NCBI GenBank assembly: GCA_011033025.1
Contig: WFMF01000170.1
Span: 292,896 to 356,895 of the forward strand
Origin: Beroe forskalii
Lineage: Eukaryota; Ctenophora; Nuda; Beroida; Beroidae
Length of the DNA stretch: 64,000 bases
Direction: 5' to 3'
Part shown: positions 33,691 to 44,900 of the stretch, in pieces
Position numbering within the stretch: position 1 is the stretch's first letter
How the letters are laid out: every line of letters starts with the position of its first letter
Notes under the pieces: generated by a model
What the model saw: only the letters and a program-made list of their open reading frames with translations
Told to the model about the DNA's origin: nothing
Database searches by the model: none
Position numbers and translations under genes: made by a program

Positions 33691-34263
33691 GTTTAGAGAT
33701 TATCTTGAAGGGTAGGTTCATGTGCATGACATGATATTCCTCAATCTTGTCGCTCAGAGAATCTTTCAGTGCCTTCATTCTCTGCTTTCTGAACCCCCTC
33801 ATTCGCTTTGACACTGCCTGAAGGGATATTTCATAAATTTGGTGGTCTATAAGTATAATTTCATCATTGAATAACCTTCAATGATCACAATATGCAATAA
33901 TTCCCAGTCAATAGGACGGATGAAAGTCCTAAGATCATCTGAATTTCGAAGTGACAGCAATATAGCATACTGACCCCTTTAGTTAGATCCTGCAGTATGT
34001 TGGCTTCCTCCTCCTTCAGCAGCTTTTGAATCTCTTTGATCTTCATCTTCAGTTGTCGAAGTTGGATGGTGTCAACTGTCTTAGCTGAAACCCCAAATGT
34101 TACTTAATGTGATTTGGTTTTTTGGAACTTGGTTACATTTTAAGATGCAACTTTTAGGAGATGAAATTTTATCCGATTACTTTTTACTGGTTATTCTCAT
34201 CGCTTTTAACTACTCAGTGATCGTGCTCAATCTTCTGCGTCGCGTAAAGTGGCAACTAGTCAT

Positions 34264-34769
34264 GAATGAAGGCATCTTCATGCTTTAGAATGGTGAATTG
34301 ATGTCATCTTCATGCTTTAGAATGGTGAATTGATGTCATCTTCATGCTTTAGAATGGTGAATTGATGTCATCTTCATGCTTTAGAATGGTGAATTGATGT
34401 CCTCTTCATGCTTTAGAATGGTGAATTGATATCATCTTCATGCTTTAGAATGGTGAATTGATGTCATCTTCATGCTTTAGAATGGTGAATTGATGTCATC
34501 TTCATGCTTTAGAATGGTGAATTGATGTCATCTTCATGCTTTAGAATGGTGAATTGATGTCCTCTTCATGCTTTAGAATGGTGAATTGATATCATCTTCA
34601 TGCTTTAGAATGGTGAATTGATGTCATCTTCATGCTTTAGAATGGTGAATTGATATCATATTCATGCTTTAGAATGGTGAATTGATGTCATCTTCATTCT
34701 TCATGCTTTAGAATGGTGAATTGATGTCATCTTCATGCTTTAGAATGGTGAATTGATGTCATCTTCATG
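34264..34769 (+). repeat. 32-bp minisatellite at the left-arm breakpoint
   Basis: About 16 copies of ATCTTCATGCTTTAGAATGG followed by TGAATTGATGTC. It starts exactly where homology to the right arm stops and ends at the TG of an LTR. It is absent from the corresponding point near 39063 in the right arm. Confidence 0.9.
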
Positions 34770-35326
34770 TGCAGCGTTCACTCTAAGAATTTGAGCAATT
34801 TAAAAGACAACTTTTGTAATTGGTTGATTAGTTATTTTGGTGGCTGGAGTTAACAATGAATAATTGGAGTTCAAATGGAAACACTGGGATAAGGGGTACT
34901 AAAATGCGAAACCTGGACGTAATACAGTAGAACGTATGAACACACTCTAGCCGCAGCAATCTCTAGTTAGTATAGTTTACAAACGTGCGTGTCGTACAAT
35001 AATATTGTTTCGCCTAACTGGGATTGGAGGACCACAAGACTCGTTTCTAGCTTTGCGATTCGTCCGAAGCGAGTCATGCGATCCTCACGGGGCGTCTGGG
35101 CACAGATTACACTTCCGAAACTATTGACAACTGTTTCGTAGTTCAAAATAGTTACGATCATCTATAGACAACACGGCGCCTAAACAATATGTTTCAACAT
35201 CACGGCCCACGCCCCAGTGGTATAACTTTCTAGGCTAACTACCGTCTACTACTGTTAACTGTTATAAACGCTACCAATCAATTAACGTCCGTCCCGACCT
35301 GGGAAATAGGGGCGGTACAACCAATC
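34770..35326 (-). repeat. LTR, copy 3 (nearly complete solo LTR)
   Basis: It matches LTR copies 1 and 2 from the TGCAGCGTTCACTC end, but the last 20 or so bases of the other end are missing where the sequence becomes poor. TCTTCAT occurs just before it and just after it, which may be a target duplication or leftover minisatellite. No gag follows. Confidence 0.85.
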
Positions 35327-35860
35327 TTCATAATTTTCTTTTTCCCCAAAAACATTTTGTTTTTGGGGGAAAGGGTTTTTCCCAACCTTTCTAGTTTAAA
35401 CCCCGGGTTCAAAAGGTTTTTTTAGTTTAAAAAAGAAAAGGGTAGCAAAGTTTTTTGTTAAACTAAATTTCCCTTTTTAAACCCCGGCTTTTAAATTTGT
35501 TTTCCTTTGCTCTGCGAAATAAAATTTTTTTATGGAACGCGCAAATATTATTTCACATGAGGTCAAATAATTTTCCGCGCCATGTTTTTAATTTTGTCGA
35601 TGTAGTAATAACGTAGCCGGGCGGGGTAGCGTTCCCCCAATCCATCCCATTGGAAAAATTTCAAGAAAAAAAAACAAAGCGGGGACTACAGCGTTTCAGT
35701 TTTTTTTAAATTTTTTCTGTTTTTAATTTAAATTTTTGCCCCCTGCCCACCATAAAATCTAAAAATAACCCACCCCGGCCCAAATTTCCTCTCGTTCTCT
35801 AAAAGGAATTTGGGGGAAAAAATTTGAAAGTAGTTCACCCACCCACCGATAATGACAAGT
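35327..35860. other. Homopolymer-rich, poor-looking junction sequence
   Basis: Dense runs of A, T, C and G (for example CCCCAAAAACATTTTGTTTT) unlike the rest of the window, with no match to either arm. It lies between the truncated LTR and the first DH exon. It is either a low-accuracy gap fill or degenerate sequence; the upstream exons of the right-hand BCR/ABR gene should lie beyond it and are missing. Confidence 0.6.
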
Positions 35861-35901
35861 GTTTTAAAGTAAGACCCAAGAGATTAATACCATCTCTTCA
35901 G

Positions 35902-38900
35902 GCTTCGTTCTACAGCTACGACTGTATCGACAAGTTATCAATAGTTGAGAACTTCCTCAATCTGGAGAGGAACTACGTGGAGAAACTACAGCTTCTCGTT
36001 GAGGTGACGAATTAGCTTATTAGTGTAACCAATTATTGTAACCAATTAGCTAATTAATAACCAATTAGTAACCAATTACAATTAGTATAACCAGTCATAA
36101 GTCACAATTAGTAATCCAGTTAGCTGACAGAGGATAATTAATGAACTGTTGTTTATCAAGTACAATTTTAATGACGTTTGCTTGAAGAATACTTCTATTG
36201 CTCTATTAAGCTATTACATGATTAGATGAACTGTTCACTGTTATTAGATTCTTCTTTTTCTCCGATAATCTCCATTAACCACACTGTTTCTCCTCCGCAG
36301 AACTTCGAGCAAGCCCTGCGTGACCACTCCAAAGACTCCCTAACCCTCCGTCACAACGTTAACACCGTTTTCCATCACCCCTGCCATCTACTGATGATCC
36401 ACAAATCCTTCCTCATCGCTGCCCAGCACCGGGTTAAGAAAGTGAGCAGTGGCGGACAGGTGCCCATCATATTCGGAGACCTCTTCCTGGAAATGGTACG
36501 GGTGTGATGTTGTGTTTAGATTGATAAACTTGAACCCTCCCCTTCGTTATTTTGGGTACTCATACAAAATTTCCCGGCTATTCTTTTCATTGACAACTGA
36601 ACTTGTTTCCCAAGTCGAACGGTGTCGGGGCAGGAATCATATTCATCCGAGATTCTACCATAAATATCGTTTTCTTTCCTCAGGTGAATCAATTCAAAGT
36701 GTATCTGGAGTATGCTAAAGATTTCTCCTTCACCATGGAAACCCTTGCCACTATCGAGTCCCAGTACATTCAAACTAAGGAGCTCATTGATAAGGTATTT
36801 AGCTTCTTTATTACACGGAGGGAAAATACCATCGTGATTATCATAAATTCAGTGGTACGCAACGTTTATTTTCCGATTTCTGATGCTGAGTTTTCTATAG
36901 TTATCCGATGACCGTAGACTTTTTATCCTATTTACAGTTAAAGATGATCATATCTTTATACAAGCAGAAATAACCAGTTAACACTCTCTGCAGATTGGTA
37001 AGGACGTCTGCATATCCCTTCCGGACCTATTCCACATTCCCTTGCGGCAAGTGGAGACCTATCAACACCTCATATCGGTAAAGTGCCCAAATTACTGAGC
37101 TCTCCACCACTAAAGTGATATAATAATATTGTAACATGTCATCAATTCACCATTTTAAAACATAGTAACGATGTCATTACCATTGGTGAAGTGCATTTAC
37201 AAACGCAAGTGTGTCTTGTTGCTGGCAATATGCCAGCCCACAGTTCATGTTAAATGGAGTGCTGGAGTCTGTCTATCAGTTTATATCGGGGTAGTTTAAG
37301 TTAGCGGGTGTGGGTAGATGTCATGAACAGAGCTGTCATTCAACAAAACATAGCACTCGAAGTGCTTTATATTTTAAATGGTTCTGTCAGCAGAGAGTAA
37401 ATAATCTAAATAAATGATCTTTAGTGATGCTTCCCGAACTATAGCGATGGATCAAAGCATCCTTTGTGCTAAATGCCAATCTAAATGATCATTTATGCCA
37501 AATATTTATAGCTAAGTAGTTGATCATGTAGGTTAATGGAACAATGGGAGCTGTCAGGCAATTTTTAATGGTGAAACTTTCATTATGGGACTATAAAGCT
37601 TGAGAATAAAGAGAACGACAAAGTAAGATGTCAAAAATTTGATTACGAAAATAATGACAATATTTTGTAAAATAGTGTCATTATTTTCGTAATGAAATTT
37701 TTGACATCTTACTTTGTCGTTCTCTTTATTCTCAAACTTGCTAATTATGCTATATTTAACGCCCCTGGACTGCAAAGCCTTCTGTAAGCTATAACCATCT
37801 CCTAAATTACTAACTTCATCCATTCTTTCTCACTTTGTTGGCTTATAATGATGATATTGGCTGCAATAGATTGGTCTGTACTCATTCAATACATGCTTTC
37901 TTAACGGTATCCAAACAGGGCGCCGGATAAGAGCCGACTGGAGATGAACAAGATTATCTGCTTTCAGTTGATAAGGCCATGATTGAAAGTTTGGGCACAA
38001 TACCTTAAGTTAACAAATGATTTACTCCAATCTCCCTACCTCCACCCTCCTCATTTCTGGGCACATGAATAACTAATGCAGATGACCAATTTACTCTCTC
38101 TCCAAAGTCCCCACCCTACTCCCTCACCACATTATTTGGAGTAAATGACTACTCCAAAGTCCCAACCCCTCCTCCCCATTTTGGGCAATTGAATAATTCT
38201 CTCCAATCTCCCCACTCCCTATCCTACCCCTCTCCTCCACAGAACGTGCGGCACCAGATGCTGGGCAGTGAAGCAAGCAGCGAGTCCATCATCCTTGAAG
38301 AAGCAGAGTACAAACTGGAGGAGATCACTTCCAACATTGACAGGATCATGTCAGATGTCAGGAAGCGGAATAGGAGCTCCCGCAAGCGGGATCTCATCCA
38401 CAAGGGAATGATGGCGGGACAAACGAGAAATCAGGTTAGTGAAGTGGGATCTCATTCACAAGGGAATGATGGCTGGACAGAACGAGAAATCAGGTTAGTG
38501 AAGTGGGATCTCATCCACAAGGGAATGATGGCGGGACAGAACGAGAAATCAGGTTAGTGAAGTGGGATCTCATTCACAAGGGAATGATGGCGGGACAGAA
38601 CGAGAAATCAGGTTAGTGAAGTGGGATCTCATCCACAAGGGAATGATGGCAGGACAGAACGAGAAATCAGGTTAGTGAAGTGAGATGTCATCCACAAGGG
38701 AATGATGGCGGGACAGAATATCATACCAAGTATCTACAGTATCTTCTCATGAATTGCTGTTCAATGTGTTGCCCCCCTCCTTGATAATGACCCCTTCCCC
38801 ATTTGTAACCACCCCTTTCTTCAGTTCTGAAGATGCGGTATCTCTTGTAACCATCCCTCTTTACAGTTCTGAAGATGCGGTATCTCTTCCTCTATAACGA

Positions 38901-41900
38901 TGTGTTGGTCTGTGCCAGAATGTCCCGGACTTCAGACCACGCCAGTCTCTACCTGCCAAAGTGGCACCTGCCCCTCTCCGACATTCTTCTGCCCCTGACT
39001 CACGACCCTCGTACGTTATATCCTGCACCAATTCATCACTGTAAAATATGGAGATGCCCTCACTCATGACCAGTTACCACTTTACGTGACGCAGAAGATA
39101 CAATTAATAAGTGTGATCACTGAGCAGTTATAAGCGATGAGAATAACCAGTTAAACAGCATTTCATTTCCCAAAAGTAACATTTAAATGCAAGAATTTAA
39201 CCATTCTCCAAATAAGCAAATCAAAATGTAACATTTGGGGGTTTCAGCTAAGACAGTTGACACCATCCAACTACGGCAACTGAAGATGAAGATCAAAGAG
39301 ATTCAGAAGCTGCTGAAGGAGGAGGAAGCCAACATATTGCAGGATCTAACTAAAGGGGTCAGTATGTGTTGCTATCACTTTGAACTTCAGATGATCTTAG
39401 GTGCAAACTGTCAAAACTTATTTACAGTTTGATAACTAATGATTGGACTTTGGTCCATCCTATTTACTGAGAATTATTGCAAATTGTGATCATTTGAGGT
39501 TAAATAATGATGAAAGATTGTGATATAGAACGCCTAGACGAAATAACCCCATCTTCACGCGTCTAAGAATCACTATATATCCTTTCAGGCAGTGTCAAAG
39601 CGAATGAGGGGGTTCAGAAAGCAGAGAATGAAGGCTCTGAAAGATTCTCTGAGCGACAAGATTGAAGAGTACCATGTCATGCACATGAACCTACCCTTCA
39701 AGATTATCTCGAAACGCGGCAAAGTTAGTTTTACTATTCAAGATCATCTTGAACGCGGCAAAGTTAGTTTTACTTTTCAGAGTCATCTCAAAGCGCGGCA
39801 AAAATTTTTTATGTTTGGCAAGGGGCCATCTCCTAAACACTTGGAAAACAAACTAACTTTAGGAGGGTATTTTCTTATGATCTCTCAATATTAAAGTCAC
39901 TCTCATTTCCAGACGTACACAATGCACATCCATGGTGAGAAAGAGAGGGACGAGTGGATGCGGCAGATACAGACCCAACTCAACAAAGGTAAGGTCTGAT
40001 TGGGCCCTGTGGCTACAGACCCAACTCAACAAAGGTAAGGCCTGATTGGGCCCTGTGGATATAGACCAAACTCAACAAAGGTAAGGCATGATTGGACACA
40101 GTGGATGATAATAATGATGACAACGATATAGGAATAAGTTACAAAATATTCTGTTATCTTGTTTTCAACCTCTCTTGCAACCCTTTTGATTTTACCCTGC
40201 TCATTCCAACCTATTTAATATCAAACTACAGTAAATATCTCAGTTCCCTCGTGCACTGCAAATATCAGCCTCACGAACACCGAAGTGGAAAGCTTGCTAG
40301 AGCGTTACACTAAGGTAAGGAGAGCGCTTCTTTTCTCACTTTTCTCTCGATTTCTCATCAATAACGTTGCAGTTTCTACTCATCAAAAACGTTACGGTTT
40401 CTATTCGAATTAAAGCTGATCACGTCTTATCATAATTAAAGTCTATTATTATAGTTTATTGTTGATACTGCTACTCAAAATATTGTTTTGTGATCTGATT
40501 TCTTGCCAGTCTGTACTCTGTTTGTTATGTTTTGTGGTATGATTTCTAGCCAGTCTGTAGGTACTCTGTTTAGCTGTGTGAGAAGATATTCTGTTTAAGT
40601 CAACATCTTTAGTTGTTTATTGTTCATTGGGACTAGTGTAATTCGTCGAATAATTTTACCAATGAGTTTGCGACACACTAGCATCATTATTCTGTAATTG
40701 CTGGCGGTTGGTATATGCTTATTGCTCCTTGAACAGCATATTATGATCGCAGTCGTTTGCCTCATAAGTCTTAGGAATACCACAGTATGTAGTGATTCTT
40801 ATTCTGTCGTTGTGTATCCAGGTATTTAATTATCGAGACCTTGACATCACAGGTAATCGATTGATTATGCTCAGTATTTAAAAGGTAGATCAAACTTGTA
40901 GACTTTGAGAGTGGTTTTGGTTGTGTCGCACTGAAGGTAGTTTTTTGAAGGCAAAGAAAGCTTCTTGATTTACTGAATCTTTGGAAATGGGCATTGTCGT
41001 TATGGTTTTTCAAAAGGGGTAACTTAAGCAACTTTCCAACGATTATGGTCCTAATCATGATATGCTTTGCAAATGGTGGTAAAAATGTGTTGTAAATGCA
41101 AAAATGTATGGAAATGCAATTGCTTTTTATAGATGGATTATGATCACAATCGAGCACCAGAATTACTGTTAGATAAGCAGGCGTCCCAAATAAAGGTGCC
41201 CTATAGGCACTACAGTGCTAATGCTTCTTGAGATGCTGAAGGAATGAGAATATGGAACTGTTCAAGTTGGGTGTTGTCACAGTACAGGTTCTGCTTGATG
41301 GAATGAGGGTGTGTGCCCTGCAGTATCATGTAAATCCTGCTAGCTGATTAGTCCAGCCGCAGTGCACTAGGGATAACCCCCTATTTCAGTATTTTGTTGG
41401 TGACAGGTTGAATCTATCCTAATGGGTTACCGTATAACTATAACTAAATGAGGACCCACCCCTCCCCTTGGATCACCAAACCCCATTTCCAAACTGCAGT
41501 ATTGCATTATATTAACTAATAACCCAGTCACATAAAACCGGAGTGACATTAGGTCCCCCCATCATTACACCATATACAGAGTGTCAATACCTTCAACGCA
41601 ATATTCCCATTCGTTATATATGAGTTATCTTTATGCTTTTACGGCGGATGCGTTTAGCTTAGACTTTAAACAGCGTCTCCAGTACTACAGTCTACAGTCA
41701 GCAGTGGGTGGCTTGCCTCGTGTGGGGTACTGAAGCGGCTAAAATGCGCACTGAAATATTCTGTCGTTTGTCTTTCGAATGAGCATCTAAAAACTCTTAC
41801 TTCCCCATTATTAGCCGTTTCTCTTGTTTCGACACACTAACAACTATGCTTATATGCAACCGCTTGTACATAGCATATTTTGATATGCGTTTGGTTCGTT

Positions 41901-44900
41901 ATTAGCTTTTTTATTTATCAGTAAGTCAGTATAAGAGTATAACAACACAACATTACACAACACAACATTACAAAACACAACATTACACAGCATTACACAG
42001 CATTACGCAACACTACACAACATTACATTACACAACATTACATAACACAACATTTCACAGCATAACACAAGACTACACAGCATTACACAACGTTACACAG
42101 CATACCATCCTATCATGCTCCCAACACATGAAATATCAATGATCTCATCTGGTTATATCCCAATTACCAGACTCATGTTATAACACTGTATCATGTCGGG
42201 TGTTTAACCACTGAGCTATACACTAGGGAGGTTCAGAAATCATTTTTTTTGTCAAATAATTAGGAGTATTGTTTTATAAGTTGACCTTGGGGGTCAATAA
42301 CTCCCAGAAACAAGAATTGCGCCTGCACCGACACAATTATTGTTGTTCCCGTAGGCCGTATGCAGGCGCTTAATTTCCCTCCCCGCGGTGCTTGATGTAA
42401 CCTTAGCATCATAATAAGATAATACAAAACGCAGTCGTTATAAAGTAATAAGAGTATAAATACTGTTCCGATGTGCGTGCTGCGCGCGACCACCGAGGAC
42501 ACGAATTGGCACGTGCCATTTCTTCTAAAATTCTTGCGCGCGTTCGTTGTTGTACTAGGTTCGTTGTAGATTTCGCGCCATTTTGTTGAATTGGTTTACG
42601 TTTCGCATCAAATTGTGTCACCGTTTATTCACGCGATGTATTTTCTTGAATGTTATACTAAGTTGATATCACTTTTTATCTGATTTTCAAATTTCGTGCT
42701 TATGTTTTCTGTTTCAATGCTGTCTCTTGTTCCAATAAGCAATATTCGCCTTTCACAGAGTCACAGCGAATAGTATTAATCAAACTTAGTCGAATCCAGC
42801 AGAAACTCTAATATTTATGCATTTTGGTACTAAACCTAGAACAAAACCGAAGCCTTTTCCTCAAATCTACCGCCCAACTCACACCTAAGATTTTAACTTT
42901 TTAAGACACGAATTCTTCAACAGCCTAATTAAATTCAGAACTTATCATAATTTAGGAATTCGAGCATGCGGCACGGATGGGCCAGATCAACCTATAAGAT
43001 TTATACTTTGACAACCGACAGCTCCATGAATTAAGAAATTCGTTATTTTGAAGATTTATGTGACATGGGGACGGAGGGACGGAGGGACGGAGGGAGGGAC
43101 ATTTTCGCGACTGATATTATAAAGGAGCAATCCGGGCACTTTCCAGAAATTACAGTAGTTGTATTGCAAAACTGGACCTGATATACACATATTCTATTTC
43201 TCACCCTCCCAGACCACGATCTCTGCCAACCCTCTCATTTGCCTTTTTGTATTCACAAATAGGCCAATGGGGAGGGAAAAAATTTTGGTCCAAAAGTCGT
43301 TCATCTTACCCCTGCGCATGGCCACGCCCTTTTTTGGGCTTCCTTATACAGGCAAAAATCGTAAAAATCGATTTTTGACCGTGATACTTTCTTTTAATCA
43401 CCTTGGAAAGTGGTTAATCTAATATAAACCGTAGGATTTTTCTTAGTTTATTTTTGGTCCCGAACTTCTAGGACCACGCCCAACCCGACTTCCGGCCACG
43501 CCCATTTTTATACTGGTAAAATGAGTAAAAATCGATTTTTGACCATGATACTTTCTTTTAATCACCTTGGAAAGTGGTTACTCTAATATAAACCGTAGTA
43601 TCGTACTTAGTTTATTTTTGGTCCCGAACGAGTAGGACCACGCCCAACCCGTCTTTCGGCCACGCCCATTTTTATACAGGTAAAATGAGTAAAAATCGAT
43701 TTTTGACCATGATACTTTCTTTTAATCACCTTGGGAAGTGGTTACTCTAATATAAACCGTAGGATCGTACTTAGTTTATTTTTGGTCCCGAACGTGTAGG
43801 ACCACGCCCAACCCGTCTTCCGACCACGCCCATTTTTAAAACGGAAAATGCATTAATAACCGAATTTTGGCCTAGAAGTGACAACATTTGATCAACCTTT
43901 CAGGAACTGTTTGGCGACACCACCGGCCCAGAGGAGTCCTTCTTCAAGTTCCTGAAACCCCAGTGGAGCTCCTGGACCTTACAGACATCTCCAGACCGCA
44001 GATCCCTGCATCCTACAGAGCTGAAGTCCCCGACCTACTCTCCTTCATCAAGCAGTGCCTGGATCCTTCAAACTCCCACCTCATTCCCAGAGGAGACTAC
44101 AGAGAATTGCTGGAGCTGTCAATCCCTGTCCTTGGTGGGACCATCAAGTGGAAGAGGGGCTACATCTTCCAGATCCAACTTCCTGGAGCAGACCATCATG
44201 CCCGTTGGATGAGCAAGGCAATCTACACCCTGAAAGTTACCCTCCTCCTCCCTCAGCTCACCGCTCTTCCTTGGTTGGTACAGAAAGAAGCAGCTGGAAA
44301 AGATGACCCTCTACATCGTCTTATTCTACCTCAGATCCTGGTTTACAGCTCCCCTCCTCTACAGTGCTGCCACAGCGGACCTGGAGCTCCAACAGAGGAT
44401 GAGGAAGTTCAGCCCAGTCCACAAGAAGCTTGCTGAGGTCGGAGAGACTGTGCTCCAGTGACACACATGGTATCTCACAGAGGAACTCCTGCCACTCTGC
44501 CTCTTCTCTCCCGCACCTACAGAAACCCTCAAAAACGTGGCTCAGATGATCTCCACACTTCCTGACAGTGACCTTCCTCCCACCATTCCTCCTGGCTCCT
44601 CCCTCCCTGACTTCGTTGGTCCCAGATCCATCCTTCTCTTCAAACTCCTCCAAGTCCCACACTCCTTCCTATCCTCGCCTGACTGGAGATCCTCACTGGA
44701 GTTCAACAAGGTCAAGGAGGCTCTCAACAACCTGACTCCCGTGAACGACAGCTGTGAGAGGGTCTTGGCTTTGGCGACAACGTTCAACGGCATGATCACA
44801 AAAGACGAGACCTCTTTCCAGGAACTGGTACTAGTCGTTGACTCCCACCGAAAGAAGTTCAAGCTGCAGAAGAAGAAAGATTTGAAGAAGCTGATGTAAT

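Larger units (their letters stand above)
20157..34084 (-). pseudogene. Truncated BCR/ABR-like copy (PH second half, C2, RhoGAP, Ser-rich tail)
   Basis: Minus-strand exons: 34084-33975, 33817-33683, 33497-33422, 33121-33051, about 24919-24793, 24581-24424, 23847-23683, 23555-23407, 23149-23055, 22874-22731, 22531-22441, 22190-22055, 21669-21553 and 21396-20157. Splice sites and frames match the right-arm copy. The DH domain and first PH exon are absent because the arm ends at 34263. The tail is cut after VDMSS by the minisatellite. The exons remain open, so the copy is young or is an allele misplaced by assembly. With no 5' end it is not expected to make a normal protein. Confidence 0.85.
20157..34263. 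repeat. Left arm of a large inverted duplication
   Basis: It matches the reverse complement of 39064-58513 through exons, introns, the nested protease and the hAT-like element. The arms differ by substitutions and by arm-specific insertions. Breakpoints fall inside the last BCR/ABR exon (20157) and in an intron just before a 32-bp minisatellite (34263). It could be a true inverted duplication or two haplotypes joined by the assembler. Confidence 0.9.

Noticed and set aside
34264-34769. Possible CRISPR-like or regulatory array (32-bp repeat)
   Set aside because: It is a contiguous tandem repeat with no spacers, a plain minisatellite.
43888-44436. Intact gene of 182 codons in the right hAT-like element
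   Set aside because: Comparison with the left copy shows a lost base near 43973, so the start of this frame is not the native protein and the region is broken.
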